Made by a program: the position numbers and the translations under genes. From NCBI GenBank assembly GCA_947646735.1, contig CANTFK010000229.1, positions 1 through 20,896 on the forward strand: a stretch of 20,896 nt of DNA, written 5' to 3'. Shown here piece by piece: positions 1-7,866 of the stretch. The DNA is from Peronospora farinosa. Lineage: Eukaryota > Oomycota > Peronosporomycetes > Peronosporales > Peronosporaceae. The notes below the pieces were generated by a model, which saw only the letters and a list, made by a program, of their open reading frames with translations, was not told the origin of the DNA and made no database searches. Each line of letters begins with the position of its first letter. Position 1 is the stretch's first letter.

Positions 1-299
1 CCGAGGTTTACAATGTTAAAACTAAGATATGCATATAAACTGGTGGCTGTAAAGCCAAAAGAGTACTAAATTAATGCTTATGTAGCAGTGTGATACACAT
101 TAAAACATACAGCCTCGTTACACCCTTGGGACGAAGTGCTTTTCGAAATTTGGAAAATCCAAGGGTCGGTTGGATCGAAGGGACAAGAAACTCCGCACCA
201 GGAAGAAGGGACCGGAGAGGAAGGAAACTTCATGGGTGAAGCGACCATTGGCTGAATATAGTTGCAGGACCAGCAGAGGAGATGCCATTGAGATATCTG
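1..299. other. Unassigned AT-rich flank
   Basis: I recognise no gene or repeat in these bases. The first ~120 are AT-rich and unlike the LTR families to the right. The recognisable gag homology of element D fades out at about 300. Short open frames here show no family motif. Confidence 0.4.
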
Positions 300-468
300 A
301 TTTTGGGGCTGGATCTGTGAGCAGGAATCCAAAAATAAGACACTTCTCGCTGTCTGGCGTTTGGTCTAGGATGAATGCCGTCTGTACCTTGGCGGTTCAT
401 ATTAGGGCTCGATCCTCGCAGCGGTCCCTTCCGTTGAATTTTTTCAAGTCCGACGAGACCGACAATCT
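300..468 (-). pseudogene. Gypsy gag fragment of element D (capsid part, downstream half)
   Basis: Read on the minus strand from 468, one frame gives a capsid motif of the form DLKKFNGRDRCEDRA. After a stop it gives FILDQTPDSEKCLIFGFLLT. These match position for position the gag of element A (LKEFHGRDQDEDRA, then FIRDQAPDDERCLVFGGLLT) and of element B. The stop sits where A and B have tryptophan, so it is a TGG-to-TGA change. Homology is lost near 300. The fragment continues on the other side of the family-C LTR at 1404-1772, so one gag was split by that insertion. Gag forms the virus-like particle of the retrotransposon; this copy cannot. Confidence 0.75.
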
Positions 469-1403
469 TGTGGTGGTTTTTTCTCTCAAACAACGTAGGA
501 GAACCACAAACACACACACAGCGCCGGGCTGCCGACTTACTGAGAGTACACCTCGATGAGCACCGTGTCGCGTCAACCTTGGGTCTCACCTTGTACACGT
601 CGGCTTGGCTGGTCTTGATCCTCGTTAGACGCAGAAGACTTAAAGACTTGGTCTTGTATGGAGGGACTTGGGGGCCACGAGTGGATATGCTTCACTCGGG
701 CCCGGGTTTCTTGGGCTCAATCGACTGGGTCGAGAGCAATGCACCTGGCACTATGTACCCCTTTGGTGGCTGACTGTTCTTGGTCCTTGGACCCTTTGTG
801 TTCTTCATCGTAGGAAAACCGCTTCCTGTAGCGGGTCTTTGAGTCTTGACACCTCAGGACAAGACTCAAAGACCCGCTAAAGGAAGCGGTCCCTTCGCTC
901 TGGATGGTACCACATGTCAACTTGTGACAGAACAACTGGCTCTTTTAGGACATGGTACTTGTACACTCTGCACTTTAAGGAAACCTTGTAACTTTTATAA
1001 CCTTGGGTCAACTGGCCACATGGGGTACCGTGTGACATTGGGTCATCCGGTCACCTAAGGTCCACCGGTCACCTGGATCATGGTACATGGTCCACCTTGG
1101 GAACGTATAATACCCTCGAGGCACTAAACCTTCTGGCTCTTGGACTTGTGCCGGCTCTGCACTGTAGGGCAACCTGGCACTTCTCCAAGTGACTTCAGGA
1201 CTCTGAGCCTTCGGTACCCCTGTCCCTGGTGACTGGAAACCTTCTCCCCGGTAACTGGTACCCCTGTTCCTGGTGACCTTGGGCTGAACCTCGGGACCTT
1301 GCGAGACGTAATCATAGTCATTCCCTCGAGGGAGTACCCTGGATTTCTGTGCCCTTTATTACAATGTCCTCAGGTCCTCCGATTCTCCTGGCACTTCTCC
1401 ACA
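469..1403 (-). repeat. Solo LTR, family C (left copy)
   Basis: The LTR begins TGTGGTGG and ends CTCCACA, the short inverted termini expected of an LTR, and is about 935 bp. It lies inside the gag of element D. The flanks are ATCT (465-468) and CTCT (1404-1407), a possible 4-bp target duplication with one mismatch. The first ~380 bp align closely with 19871-20220. After that this copy lacks about 225 bp present at 20225-20450 and carries a 30-bp inverted duplication instead. Homology resumes (GTGTCGACTT..AACTGGCTC-type sequence) and runs to the terminus. No internal element sequence adjoins it, so it is most likely the product of LTR-LTR recombination. It holds no gene. Confidence 0.75.
818..890. 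repeat. 31-bp inverted repeat (hairpin) inside LTR C
   Basis: Arms 818-848 and 860-890 are reverse complements with one mismatch, around an 11-nt loop. The right arm is absent from the other family-C LTR (19871-20792), so it is an inverted duplication specific to this copy, placed exactly at the deletion of the LTR core. Confidence 0.9.
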
Positions 1404-1772
1404 CTCTGATATGCGAGATAACAGTAGGTTTCCTCCTGTCATTGCCGTGGCCCCGGTCGCTCGCGCTGAGGTCGTCGGGAACGTCAAATCATCTGGGTCA
1501 TATTCTAAATGGGTGGACCTTGCCGACTCCATGTCCAAATCAGGGATGTCACCTGGTGGTCCCAGGTGCTCAGCTTTCTGGGGAGCTGAAATAAGCTGGT
1601 TCCTCGTAGTCTTTACCCTGTCATGTGCATTCTTGAGTGGTGTGTTTTAAGTAGACTCCTTCTCGTCGAGGAACTTAGCCATCACTTTTAAAAAAAATAT
1701 GACTGGAGCACGCGAGAAAAATCTGGCTCGAACCTTGTATTCAGATCCTTTTGTCACCAGTAACTTCGGATC
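1404..1772 (-). pseudogene. Gypsy gag fragment of element D (N-terminal half)
   Basis: Minus-strand translation contains VMAKFLDEKEST, a stop, and further on DIPDLDMESARS. These align with AMARFLNERQVP and TDVDMESVGS of the element A gag, and with NIPDVEMESVGS of element B, in the same order and spacing. The reading frame is open from 1772 to the TAA stop and again beyond it. The gag stops abruptly at 1772, where the left LTR of element A begins. With 300-468 it makes one gag interrupted by the family-C LTR. Its N-terminus and all of its pol are absent from the window. Confidence 0.75.
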
Positions 1773-2260
1773 TGTGGTGGAGTGGGTTCTCAAAATTGTA
1801 TGATGAGACCCCAAACCACTCACTGTGCCGGACTGCCGACTGTCGGAAGGGGTATCCCGATGCCGCGTATGAACCTTCTCTCACCTTGTGTACCCGTCGG
1901 CTGGCGGGTTGCACTCTTCGGAGGACTTGGTGACGATGTAGATGTCTGCCTTGAAGGAGGTAGACCTGGGGGGCCTCGAGTGGATATGCTTCACTCGTTG
2001 GGCCGGTAGGTGGCCACTCGATCGACCTTGTCGAGAGTGGACTAAGAACCAAGTTCTTCAGGGGCGCTTGTCGTCCCTGGCCTTTTCCTTCGTGTTTCAG
2101 GGGTATGAACCACCTGACCTTTACGTTGCTCCCGGACCTTGAGGTGAGGGAGACCGCTTCCGATAGCGGGTCTTGGGAGGTGTTGCTACTCGAACGAGCT
2201 CACAGGCCAAATATGTCCTGGAGCTCTATTCGCCCTTGAACTTCGCTACGCAACTGTCTT

Positions 2261-2293
2261 CGAGGGGGTGCCAAAATATATCCCTTCCCGGAA
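2261..2293 (-). promoter_or_regulatory. LTR core block shared by families A, B and C
   Basis: The block has the form GGGGG(T)GCCAAAATATATCCC followed by CCCGGA. It recurs at 10931-10963 (A, right LTR), about 18457-18483 (B) and about 20295-20322 (C), although the surrounding LTR sequence has diverged between families. A role in transcription start or RNA processing is inference; I cannot place a start site. Confidence 0.4.
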
Positions 2294-2485
2294 CAGTGAG
2301 TAGCTTAGAACAAGTTCTTCTTGGGTGACGGAGTCGTGCCACGTAGATCGCAAATTGAGTAGTATTTAATATAGTCCTATCCTTTTAACTTCTTTACTCT
2401 ATCCTTGCCTGAAGCTCTGATTCCTTGCGTCGAATGGTCTGATCCTTAAATTAACTGGTCCGGAGTGGCTGAACCCCGAGGGGCC

Positions 2486-2610
2486 GAGGTCGACCAACGA
2501 GGGACCGGGTCGACCTATGAGGGACCCGGGTCGACCAACGAGGGACCGGGTCTACCAATGAGGGACCCAAGTCTTCCAACGAGGGGCTGGGCCGACCATT
2601 GAGGGACTCA
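2486..2610. repeat. Minisatellite in left LTR A (about six ~21-bp units)
   Basis: Tandem units have the form GGTCGACCAACGAGGGACCC, with variants such as GACCTATGAGGG and TCTACCAATGAGGG. The homologous array in the right LTR (11155-11301) has about seven units and differs in sequence, so the array has changed since insertion. The deletion removing the LTR end begins at its edge. Confidence 0.85.
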
Positions 2611-2631
2611 GTCCACCTTCTAAGAAACTTG

Positions 2632-4941
2632 CTAACCGTCTGCTAGTTTTTCATGGCTGTGCATTACTTCAAAGCGGTTATGGCTTGTCTTCTTGCGCTC
2701 GAAGTCCCGGAGTAAGGCTCCGCAATTCAGATCCACTTCGTCCACCCACGAGGGGTCAGGGTGGCCCTTCCATTGCACGAGGAAATCTCGTTGTTTCCTC
2801 CCATACCGAGTCTTCTTGCCTGTACGACTCTCCAAAATTTCTTCGACTTCATACTCGCCCTCTTCCAATTCCCGCACCCAGCTGTCTTCTGGTAACAGAC
2901 ATTCATCGAAGTCGACTCGATCCGTTCCATCCACTTTCAGCTCGCTGTTAGGTCGATCGGGAAACTCTTTGACGGGCTTGAGCCTGGAGATGTGCACGAT
3001 TGGTAATAGTCTGTATTCTGTACCTCGTAACTTCAGACGTACTGCATGATCTCCGACTAACTCCTGGACTCGGAACGGTCCGTGCCATAGGTGGGCCAAT
3101 TTCTTGGCATACCCCTCTTTCACCCGGTCTAAGTATAGCCATACCCGGGCCCCTGGCTGAATCTCGTGACCGACTACCCCTTCATTTTGTGCTTGCACCC
3201 GAGCCTGACTAGCCGCCCGTAAATTCTCGTTGACTTGGTCTCTTGCTCGCTGATAGTGACTCTGAATCCGATATCTCCATCTCCGAGGTCCTGATTCTCG
3301 ACGTCGAGTGTTCACCACCGGTAACATAGTCTCAAGAGTAGTCCTAGCATTCCATCCATGTACCAGATAGAACGGTGTTTCCTCCCGTACTCTTTCTTGA
3401 GCCGTGTTTAACGCGAACGTTAATCGTTCCGCGTATTCATCCCAGTCTCGCTGTCCCACGTCGGCTACGTACATGTTGAGAGATCTTGTTAGATTCTGGA
3501 CCATTCTCTCCGCAGTGCCGTTCGCTTGAGGCCGGTAGGCCATGGTCGCTCTCTGCCGTTGACCCACCATACGAATGAACGCTCGGAAGAAGTCCGACAT
3601 AAACCCCGGTTCCCGATCGTGACGGATCGTCTCACTGGCACCAAAACAGCGGAAAACGCATTCTTCATATCCCTCAGCCACTGTCTGGGCTGTCCGTGAC
3701 GCACTTGCTTTAGCCATCACATAACCTGTGAACAGGTCGACCCAGATCAGTAGTTCCGTATTTCCTTTATGTGACTTGGGGAGAGATGGTATGTGGTCCA
3801 TCGCGATAATTTGGAAGGGGTACGTCGCTTCAACATTCCCCGGAGACTTCCCTTGTAACGTGGGTCTCCCTTTCCCAGTCTCACAATCCATGCACTGACC
3901 CACATATTTCTGAACACTCCGGAACAGACCCCTCCAATGACAATATCGTCGGATCCGATGATAAGTACGCCCGATTCCCTGATGGAATCGCTGATGGCCG
4001 CCTTCCAAACTCGTATGATAATGATGGAGGACGTCGGCTTGGAGACTCTCAGGTATCACCAATCTGGCAGTTATGTCTCGGTCGTCTCCCTTGATTCTCT
4101 GGCCGGGGCAGTACACCATCAGTCCCTCTTCACTTATCTCGTAATCCTCCGACATTTTGCTGTAGTTTCTGGCCGCTTCCACCGAAAAGTCTTTCCAGTC
4201 TCCCTTCAAATATGCCTTCAACTCGCGTACCCAGCTCTCCTCTTCTTGCGCATCTCGGATCCTATCCATCCGGAGTTGTTGTACCACATCTTCTTGCATG
4301 ACCTCTCCCGATATTTTGACGGGGAACCGTGACCTCGTCACCGCGAATACCCTGATCGACGGACCCCGGTCTCTAGGGACCAACACCTCTGGCAGCCGAT
4401 TGATTGTTTCTAGACCTGACCACTCTCCTCTTGGTATCGACTCGACCCCTTGCTGCTGATGTAAAGCCGCACTGGCCAACTGGTCTGCGCTCTGATTCCA
4501 GTATCGTTTCACATGTAGGACTGCGTGGGTGGGCCACGACTGGAGCTTACTCAACGCCTTGGCCCGCAACGGGGATAAACCTGAAGCTTTGCATTCAATC
4601 GCTCCACGCATCTGTCTTATAACCAGATTGGAGTCTCCACAAATAATCAAACGCCGTCGCTCCATTGGCTCCAACAGGTCAAAACCCAGTAACATGCCCT
4701 CATATTCAGCTTCATTCACCGTAGACTTGTCGAGATATTTCGATGCAGCTGCGACTATAGTCCATGCAGGGAGTCTCCACACAATAGCGCTGCAAGCACC
4801 TCCCCCTTGTTTCACCCGGGCCGACCCATCGAAACTCATCACATACAGTTCTTCGTTTAATTCCACTGTGGGCGTCGGTAGGTCGAGCCACTTGCCTGGA
4901 CTGATTCTTGGGAGCAATTGACGACAGAATGGAGTCCACAT
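2632..4941 (-). CDS. Element A pol 3' part: RNase H (second), integrase, chromodomain
   Basis: This 769-codon frame is the longest intact piece of pol. Residues ~35-165 are an RNase H with its four acidic residues: D38 (FDGSA), E79 (NEAEY), D103 (CGDS) and D153 (QSAD). The integrase follows. Its zinc finger is H309, H316, C350, C353, with an extra RFHQ inside it, and its catalytic triad is D382, D442, E478 (35 residues between the last two, as expected). A GPF motif lies at ~621-623. A chromodomain lies at ~696-748 (YEVEEILESR, FLVQWKGH, PSWVDEVDL), which in chromoviruses directs insertion to marked chromatin. The frame opens mid-polyprotein: the true upstream sequence is at 4712-5176, separated by a frameshift near 4900. 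The listed start is therefore not a real initiation codon. The stop is ~20 bp from LTR sequence. Confidence 0.92.
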   Translation of the reverse strand: MWTPFCRQLLPRISPGKWLDLPTPTVELNEELYVMSFDGSARVKQGGGACSAIVWRLPAWTIVAAASKYLDKSTVNEAEYEGMLLGFDLLEPMERRRLIICGDSNLVIRQMRGAIECKASGLSPLRAKALSKLQSWPTHAVLHVKRYWNQSADQLASAALHQQQGVESIPRGEWSGLETINRLPEVLVPRDRGPSIRVFAVTRSRFPVKISGEVMQEDVVQQLRMDRIRDAQEEESWVRELKAYLKGDWKDFSVEAARNYSKMSEDYEISEEGLMVYCPGQRIKGDDRDITARLVIPESLQADVLHHYHTSLEGGHQRFHQGIGRTYHRIRRYCHWRGLFRSVQKYVGQCMDCETGKGRPTLQGKSPGNVEATYPFQIIAMDHIPSLPKSHKGNTELLIWVDLFTGYVMAKASASRTAQTVAEGYEECVFRCFGASETIRHDREPGFMSDFFRAFIRMVGQRQRATMAYRPQANGTAERMVQNLTRSLNMYVADVGQRDWDEYAERLTFALNTAQERVREETPFYLVHGWNARTTLETMLPVVNTRRRESGPRRWRYRIQSHYQRARDQVNENLRAASQARVQAQNEGVVGHEIQPGARVWLYLDRVKEGYAKKLAHLWHGPFRVQELVGDHAVRLKLRGTEYRLLPIVHISRLKPVKEFPDRPNSELKVDGTDRVDFDECLLPEDSWVRELEEGEYEVEEILESRTGKKTRYGRKQRDFLVQWKGHPDPSWVDEVDLNCGALLRDFERKKTSHNRFEVMHSHEKLADG

Positions 4942-5176
4942 TCTCTCGAGGCGTGATGCTGGCTGCTAACGCCCCCAGTACCTGGTCCTCGCCTTTCTTG
5001 CATTTCACAATCTCCAAAGCCCACTGTGACAACAGAGCGGCCCAGTTTCCCAAGCGACCTTGCAATTCCGAAGACTTCACTAGCCAGTCTAGTGTAGAAT
5101 GCCTCGTCAGAACCTTAAGAGGTCGGGTGACCAACATCGTGAAACAAGTTTCCAATATCCGTAACAACGCCAACAC
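4900..5176 (-). pseudogene. Element A pol: C-terminal part of first (degenerate) RNase H
   Basis: This frame continues the RNase H-like domain of 5180-5716 after an in-frame TAG at 5180, where element B has lysine in a VEKELL motif. It contains LLRILETCFTML and VLTRHSTLDWL, the positions of the usual Gypsy RNase H segment VxTDHxxLxxL, but with Arg in place of Asp. It then runs into the linker (GEDQVLGALAASI), matching element B (GEDEILGVLAASI). The open frame extends to 4712, but below about 4900 the pol homology moves to the frame of 2632-4941, so the last part is out-of-frame read-on. Confidence 0.75.
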
Positions 5177-5179
5177 TTC

Positions 5180-5716
5180 CTATTCCACTGTGCTATAGTT
5201 TAACTCGTTTGACTCGACGGTTCGGCTCGTAAACATTACCGGCATGTACATGCCGTCGTAATTCTGCACCAACGACGCCGAGATGGCCCAATCCCTTGCG
5301 TAGACAATGATGACCGCCTCTGTAGCCGGGTCGAAATGTCGTAGGATGGGCGCCGTAGCAATCTTGTTCTTGAGCATGGCAAACGCTACTTGTACCTTCG
5401 ACCATTTTCCTTCGTCGTCTTCCTGGGCCGCCACTTCCTCGTTAGCCTTCAATTTGCACCTCCAAGCGTGAAAGTCCACCTCTCTCAGTTCGTAAAGGAT
5501 CGACGCGTATATGGCATAATCTTCGATGTACCTGCTGTAGTAATTTAGGCTTCCTAGAAAGGACTGCATAGCCTTCAGCGTTGTCGGTAGAGGTAGGTCG
5601 AAGACTGAAGATCTTTTGGGTGGGCCTCTAGTCCCCCTTTGGAAACTCGATGTCCAAGATACTCGACCTTCCGACATCCCCACGTACTCTTGACGGCACT
5701 GACCGACAAATTCCAA
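5180..5716 (-). pseudogene. Element A pol: RT thumb/connection and first RNase H, N-terminal part
   Basis: From about residue 40 the frame carries FDLPLPTTLKAMQSFLGSLN followed by YYSRYI, the conserved RT connection of Gypsy pol. It then carries ILRHFDPATEAVIIVYARDW and the FTSRTVESNELNYSTVE strand of the usual RNase H. The catalytic Asp of the TDAS-type motif is replaced (VYARDW; B has VYAKNW), so this domain looks structural, not catalytic. The first ~40 residues are the wrong frame: the real upstream RT lies in 5575-6207, and the two frames meet at a one-base shift near 5620. It ends at a TAG at 5180. Confidence 0.8.
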
Positions 5717-6207
5717 TAGTCACACACGTCTAGCAGCCGCTCCACTTTCTGGCATAATACGTCCCACGATTCGGCCGGAACAAGTATATCGTCAATGTAT
5801 GATCGTCGACCCAATACCGAGAGGCCCGATTTTGCATCGGGTTCCCCTGTTGCGAACAAATCCTCTGTTTCCTCTGTGGCAGTCCCTGGCGAAATCCGTA
5901 AGAATCCATATAACGCACTATCCAACAACCTTTGATATATCTGAGGCGCATTCTTAAGCCCAAAAGGCATCCGAAGCCATTCAAATAATCCCAGTGGAGT
6001 AACTAAAGCTGAGATTAGTCTCGCCCTTTCGGTCATACTGACGACCCAAAAACCACTCGCCATATCAAGAGAACAATACCACAAAGCTCCGTTCAGGTCC
6101 TCCAGTAATTCGTTAATCAACGGCATCGGGTATACCATGAGCTGGGTGAGATCATTCACCAACCGATAGTCGATACACAATAGAATATCGACCCCATTCT
6201 TCTTCAC
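5575..6207 (-). pseudogene. Element A pol: reverse transcriptase palm
   Basis: This is the catalytic core of the RT that copies element RNA into DNA. It shows LCIDYRLVND (~10-19), the first catalytic Asp in LDMASGFW (D48), LRMPFGLKNAPQIYQRLLD (~78-96), and the YIDD box at ~137-140 (D139, D140). Between the PFGLKNAP helix and YIDD lies an insert of about 35 residues (GTATEETEDLFATGEPDAKS region) that ordinary Gypsy RTs lack. Oomycete Gypsy proteins I remember have a comparable insert ending in a SYIDDI motif. Downstream are YWNLSVS and VEYLGHRVS. The frame is continuous with 6229-7095 except for an in-frame TAG at 6229, and breaks near 5620. The nominal GTG start is not real. Confidence 0.9.
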
Positions 6208-6228
6208 GATAATTAAAATTGAGCTGGC

Positions 6229-7095
6229 CTATGGAGAGGTGGACGGCTGAATGATCTTTGCTGATAACAGTCCCTTGATCAGGTCGGCTAGCTTCTCTTT
6301 GAATTGAGGGGCCACCTTTCGTACGCGTTGCGCGATCGGTCTTGCGTTCCCCACATCGATATCGCATATCGCTCCTCGGGCGGCCGGGGGTAAAGCGTTA
6401 CCTTTGCCCATCAGCAGATGTCGTTTCTTCCATATTATTTGTCGCAACCGGTCCACCTCTTCGGGAGTGTTCCCATCTGGATCAGGAATCTGTATATCTT
6501 CTAACTCTATGCCTTCGGATGAGGGGTCCATTTCCGGTACGACCGCCCACCCTGGCCTTATGTCCTCGGCCCAAAGTTCCCCACTCTCGAAAGAACACAC
6601 CTGGTCATCTGCCTGTAACAAGTCTACCAGTTTGGCTTCCTTCTTCTTGGTGGTGGTCACTGCATGTAGGTCTTCTTCAAATACAATCCGCTTTTGGGCG
6701 GTCCCCTCCTGCCAATTTACCCTCTCTTCGCACGGTTGTTCTTCTCTGTCGGGTACCGGTTGATGCGTTATATTCATCATTGGGGTTGGGGCCGCTGGTC
6801 GCTGTAAGATGTGTGGCGGAGTCTTATACTCTGATCTCTCCACTAGTGGCCCCACTTCCTCTTCCGTTAGGTCGACCTGATGGTCGACCTGGTCGGTAGT
6901 AGATTCATAAGCCAGATTTAGCCATTCCGCATATCTTCGAGAGCCTACCGAGACAAACCCTGGCGTTCTCGGAACTTTCTCCCTAGTCAACCACATACCT
7001 ACCTTGGTATCTTCATGCAATGTTAAGGGGCGAGGGCTGACATTGGTTATCTTCAAAATCGGTCGACGCCCTATCCCTTGTATCATGGTGGTCAC
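6229..7095 (-). pseudogene. Element A pol: protease-RT linker and RT fingers
   Basis: The first ~230 residues are an acidic, Pro-rich linker between protease and RT, with no recognisable domain. It includes VPRTPGFVS, whose counterpart in element B marks the left edge of B's deletion. Residues ~235-288 are the RT N-terminus (DARPIAQ-like NARPIAQRVRKVAPQFKEKL, then LSAKIIQPSTSP). The TAG at 6229 replaces the tryptophan expected in SPWAS, a TGG-to-TAG change, after which the RT continues in the same frame. Upstream, a TGA at 7117 interrupts the join to the protease in the same frame. Confidence 0.85.
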
Positions 7096-7116
7096 CCATC
7101 GTTCACCTCTCGTTAC

Positions 7117-7635
7117 TCACAATTTACACTGTTCCGAGGTCGACCTTTTGAGAGGCACTTCCGTACATCCTCCAACGGATATCTGTACATACCGACCCAA
7201 TTTCACATCCGATACTCGAGTATTGTACAGTGTCCTTCGCCCGGTCAACTGTACCCTGACTTCATCGGGGAGGCAAAGAGTTTCGTCGGCCAACTCTAAC
7301 CGGATACCGGCTGGGACCATGAAGTCCATCCCCAAAATTGCATCCTGGCCTACCATAGGGCCTACCCACACCTTAAAGATGTACACCAAGTTCCCATTCA
7401 GAGTGACCTTGATGCAAGTGCGTCCCTCCGTGGTGTATACGGCTTCCCCAATACCAATACATTCTTGTCGTTCACTTTCATCAATTTGGCAGCCTACCTT
7501 ACGAGCAAAGGCGATATCCAGAATGGATATCTCGGCACCAGTATCGAACAACAAATTTGCATGGTCGTTGTTGACCTTTCCAGAGGCTTTCGCTTGCCTG
7601 AACCATTTAGTAGGGGCGTGGTATTTCCAGTTACC
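7117..7635 (-). pseudogene. Element A pol: aspartic protease
   Basis: This is a retropepsin-like protease that would cleave the Gag-Pol polyprotein. The active-site motif is LLFDTGAEISILD (DTGA; B has DSGA). It is followed by the flap/strand region (VKVWVGPMVGQDAILGMDFM, then VPAGIRLELAD), where GMDFMVPAGIRL is shared with B. Upstream of 7554 the same frame includes WKYHAPTKWF and FRQAKASGKV, aligning with KYHTPGKWFKQAKA in B. At about 7636 a single inserted base (TAC read as TAAC) throws the frame off relative to the gag-pol junction peptide. The 3' end is the TGA at 7117. Confidence 0.88.
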
Positions 7636-7866
7636 CCCTAGACTCTCCTGGCAATAAGTCCAACTCCATTACTGAACTTTCTAGAACAAAATTATTAGGC
7701 TCATTCAAAGAAGCACCATGGACCACAGGGTAATTTCCAATCTTCGATATATTTCCAATCATAACTGGAATACCCGTCTCCTCCTTGGGCTGTTTCTCAA
7801 CATATGCAAAGATGCAACTATTGTAACGCTCGGCTCGTACCAGATTCCAACCTGGCGAGCGTCCTA
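7631..7866 (-). CDS. Element A gag-pol junction (pol entry, -1 frame)
   Basis: Beginning at the gag stop (7864-7866), the frame one base back from gag is open to 7631. It starts with KLGRSPGWNLVRAER, a peptide that is identical in element B, then SCIFAYVEKQPKEE, and ends at LLPGESRG just before the protease. Pol is therefore entered by a -1 shift (or an equivalent recoding event) at the end of gag. The open frame reaches further up to 8107, but that part only shadows gag. A one-base insertion separates it from the protease frame. Confidence 0.7.
7825..7866 (-). promoter_or_regulatory. Conserved 42-nt block at the gag stop: candidate recoding signal
   Basis: These 42 nt are identical to 16017-16058 in element B, although the flanking sequence of A and B has clearly diverged. 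On the minus strand the block starts with the gag TAG and contains ACGCTCG pairing with CGAGCGT, enclosing CCAG / CTGG around an 8-nt loop, so a stem-loop can form directly after the stop. The position fits a frameshift stimulator. The function is inferred. Confidence 0.6.

Larger units (their letters stand above)
1773..2610 (-). repeat. Element A 3' LTR (end deleted)
   Basis: The sequence starts TGTGGTGGAG and matches the right LTR almost base for base until the tandem array at 2486-2610. The last ~210 bp seen in the right copy (11311-11521, ending CACCACA), the PPT and any 3' UTR are missing. The pol stop codon lies only ~20 bp beyond the array. The open frames in it (for example 1741-2052 minus) recur in the other LTR only because the LTR is duplicated, and show no protein motif. 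Confidence 0.85.

Noticed and set aside
3937..4921. Plus-strand open frames of 131 and 130 codons
   Set aside because: They are antisense to the intact integrase/RNase H frame and show no family motif; long antisense frames are common in GC-balanced coding sequence.
6342..7657. Plus-strand frames of 185 and 217 codons opposite protease and linker
   Set aside because: They are mirror frames of pol with no recognisable domain, and have no counterpart in element B.
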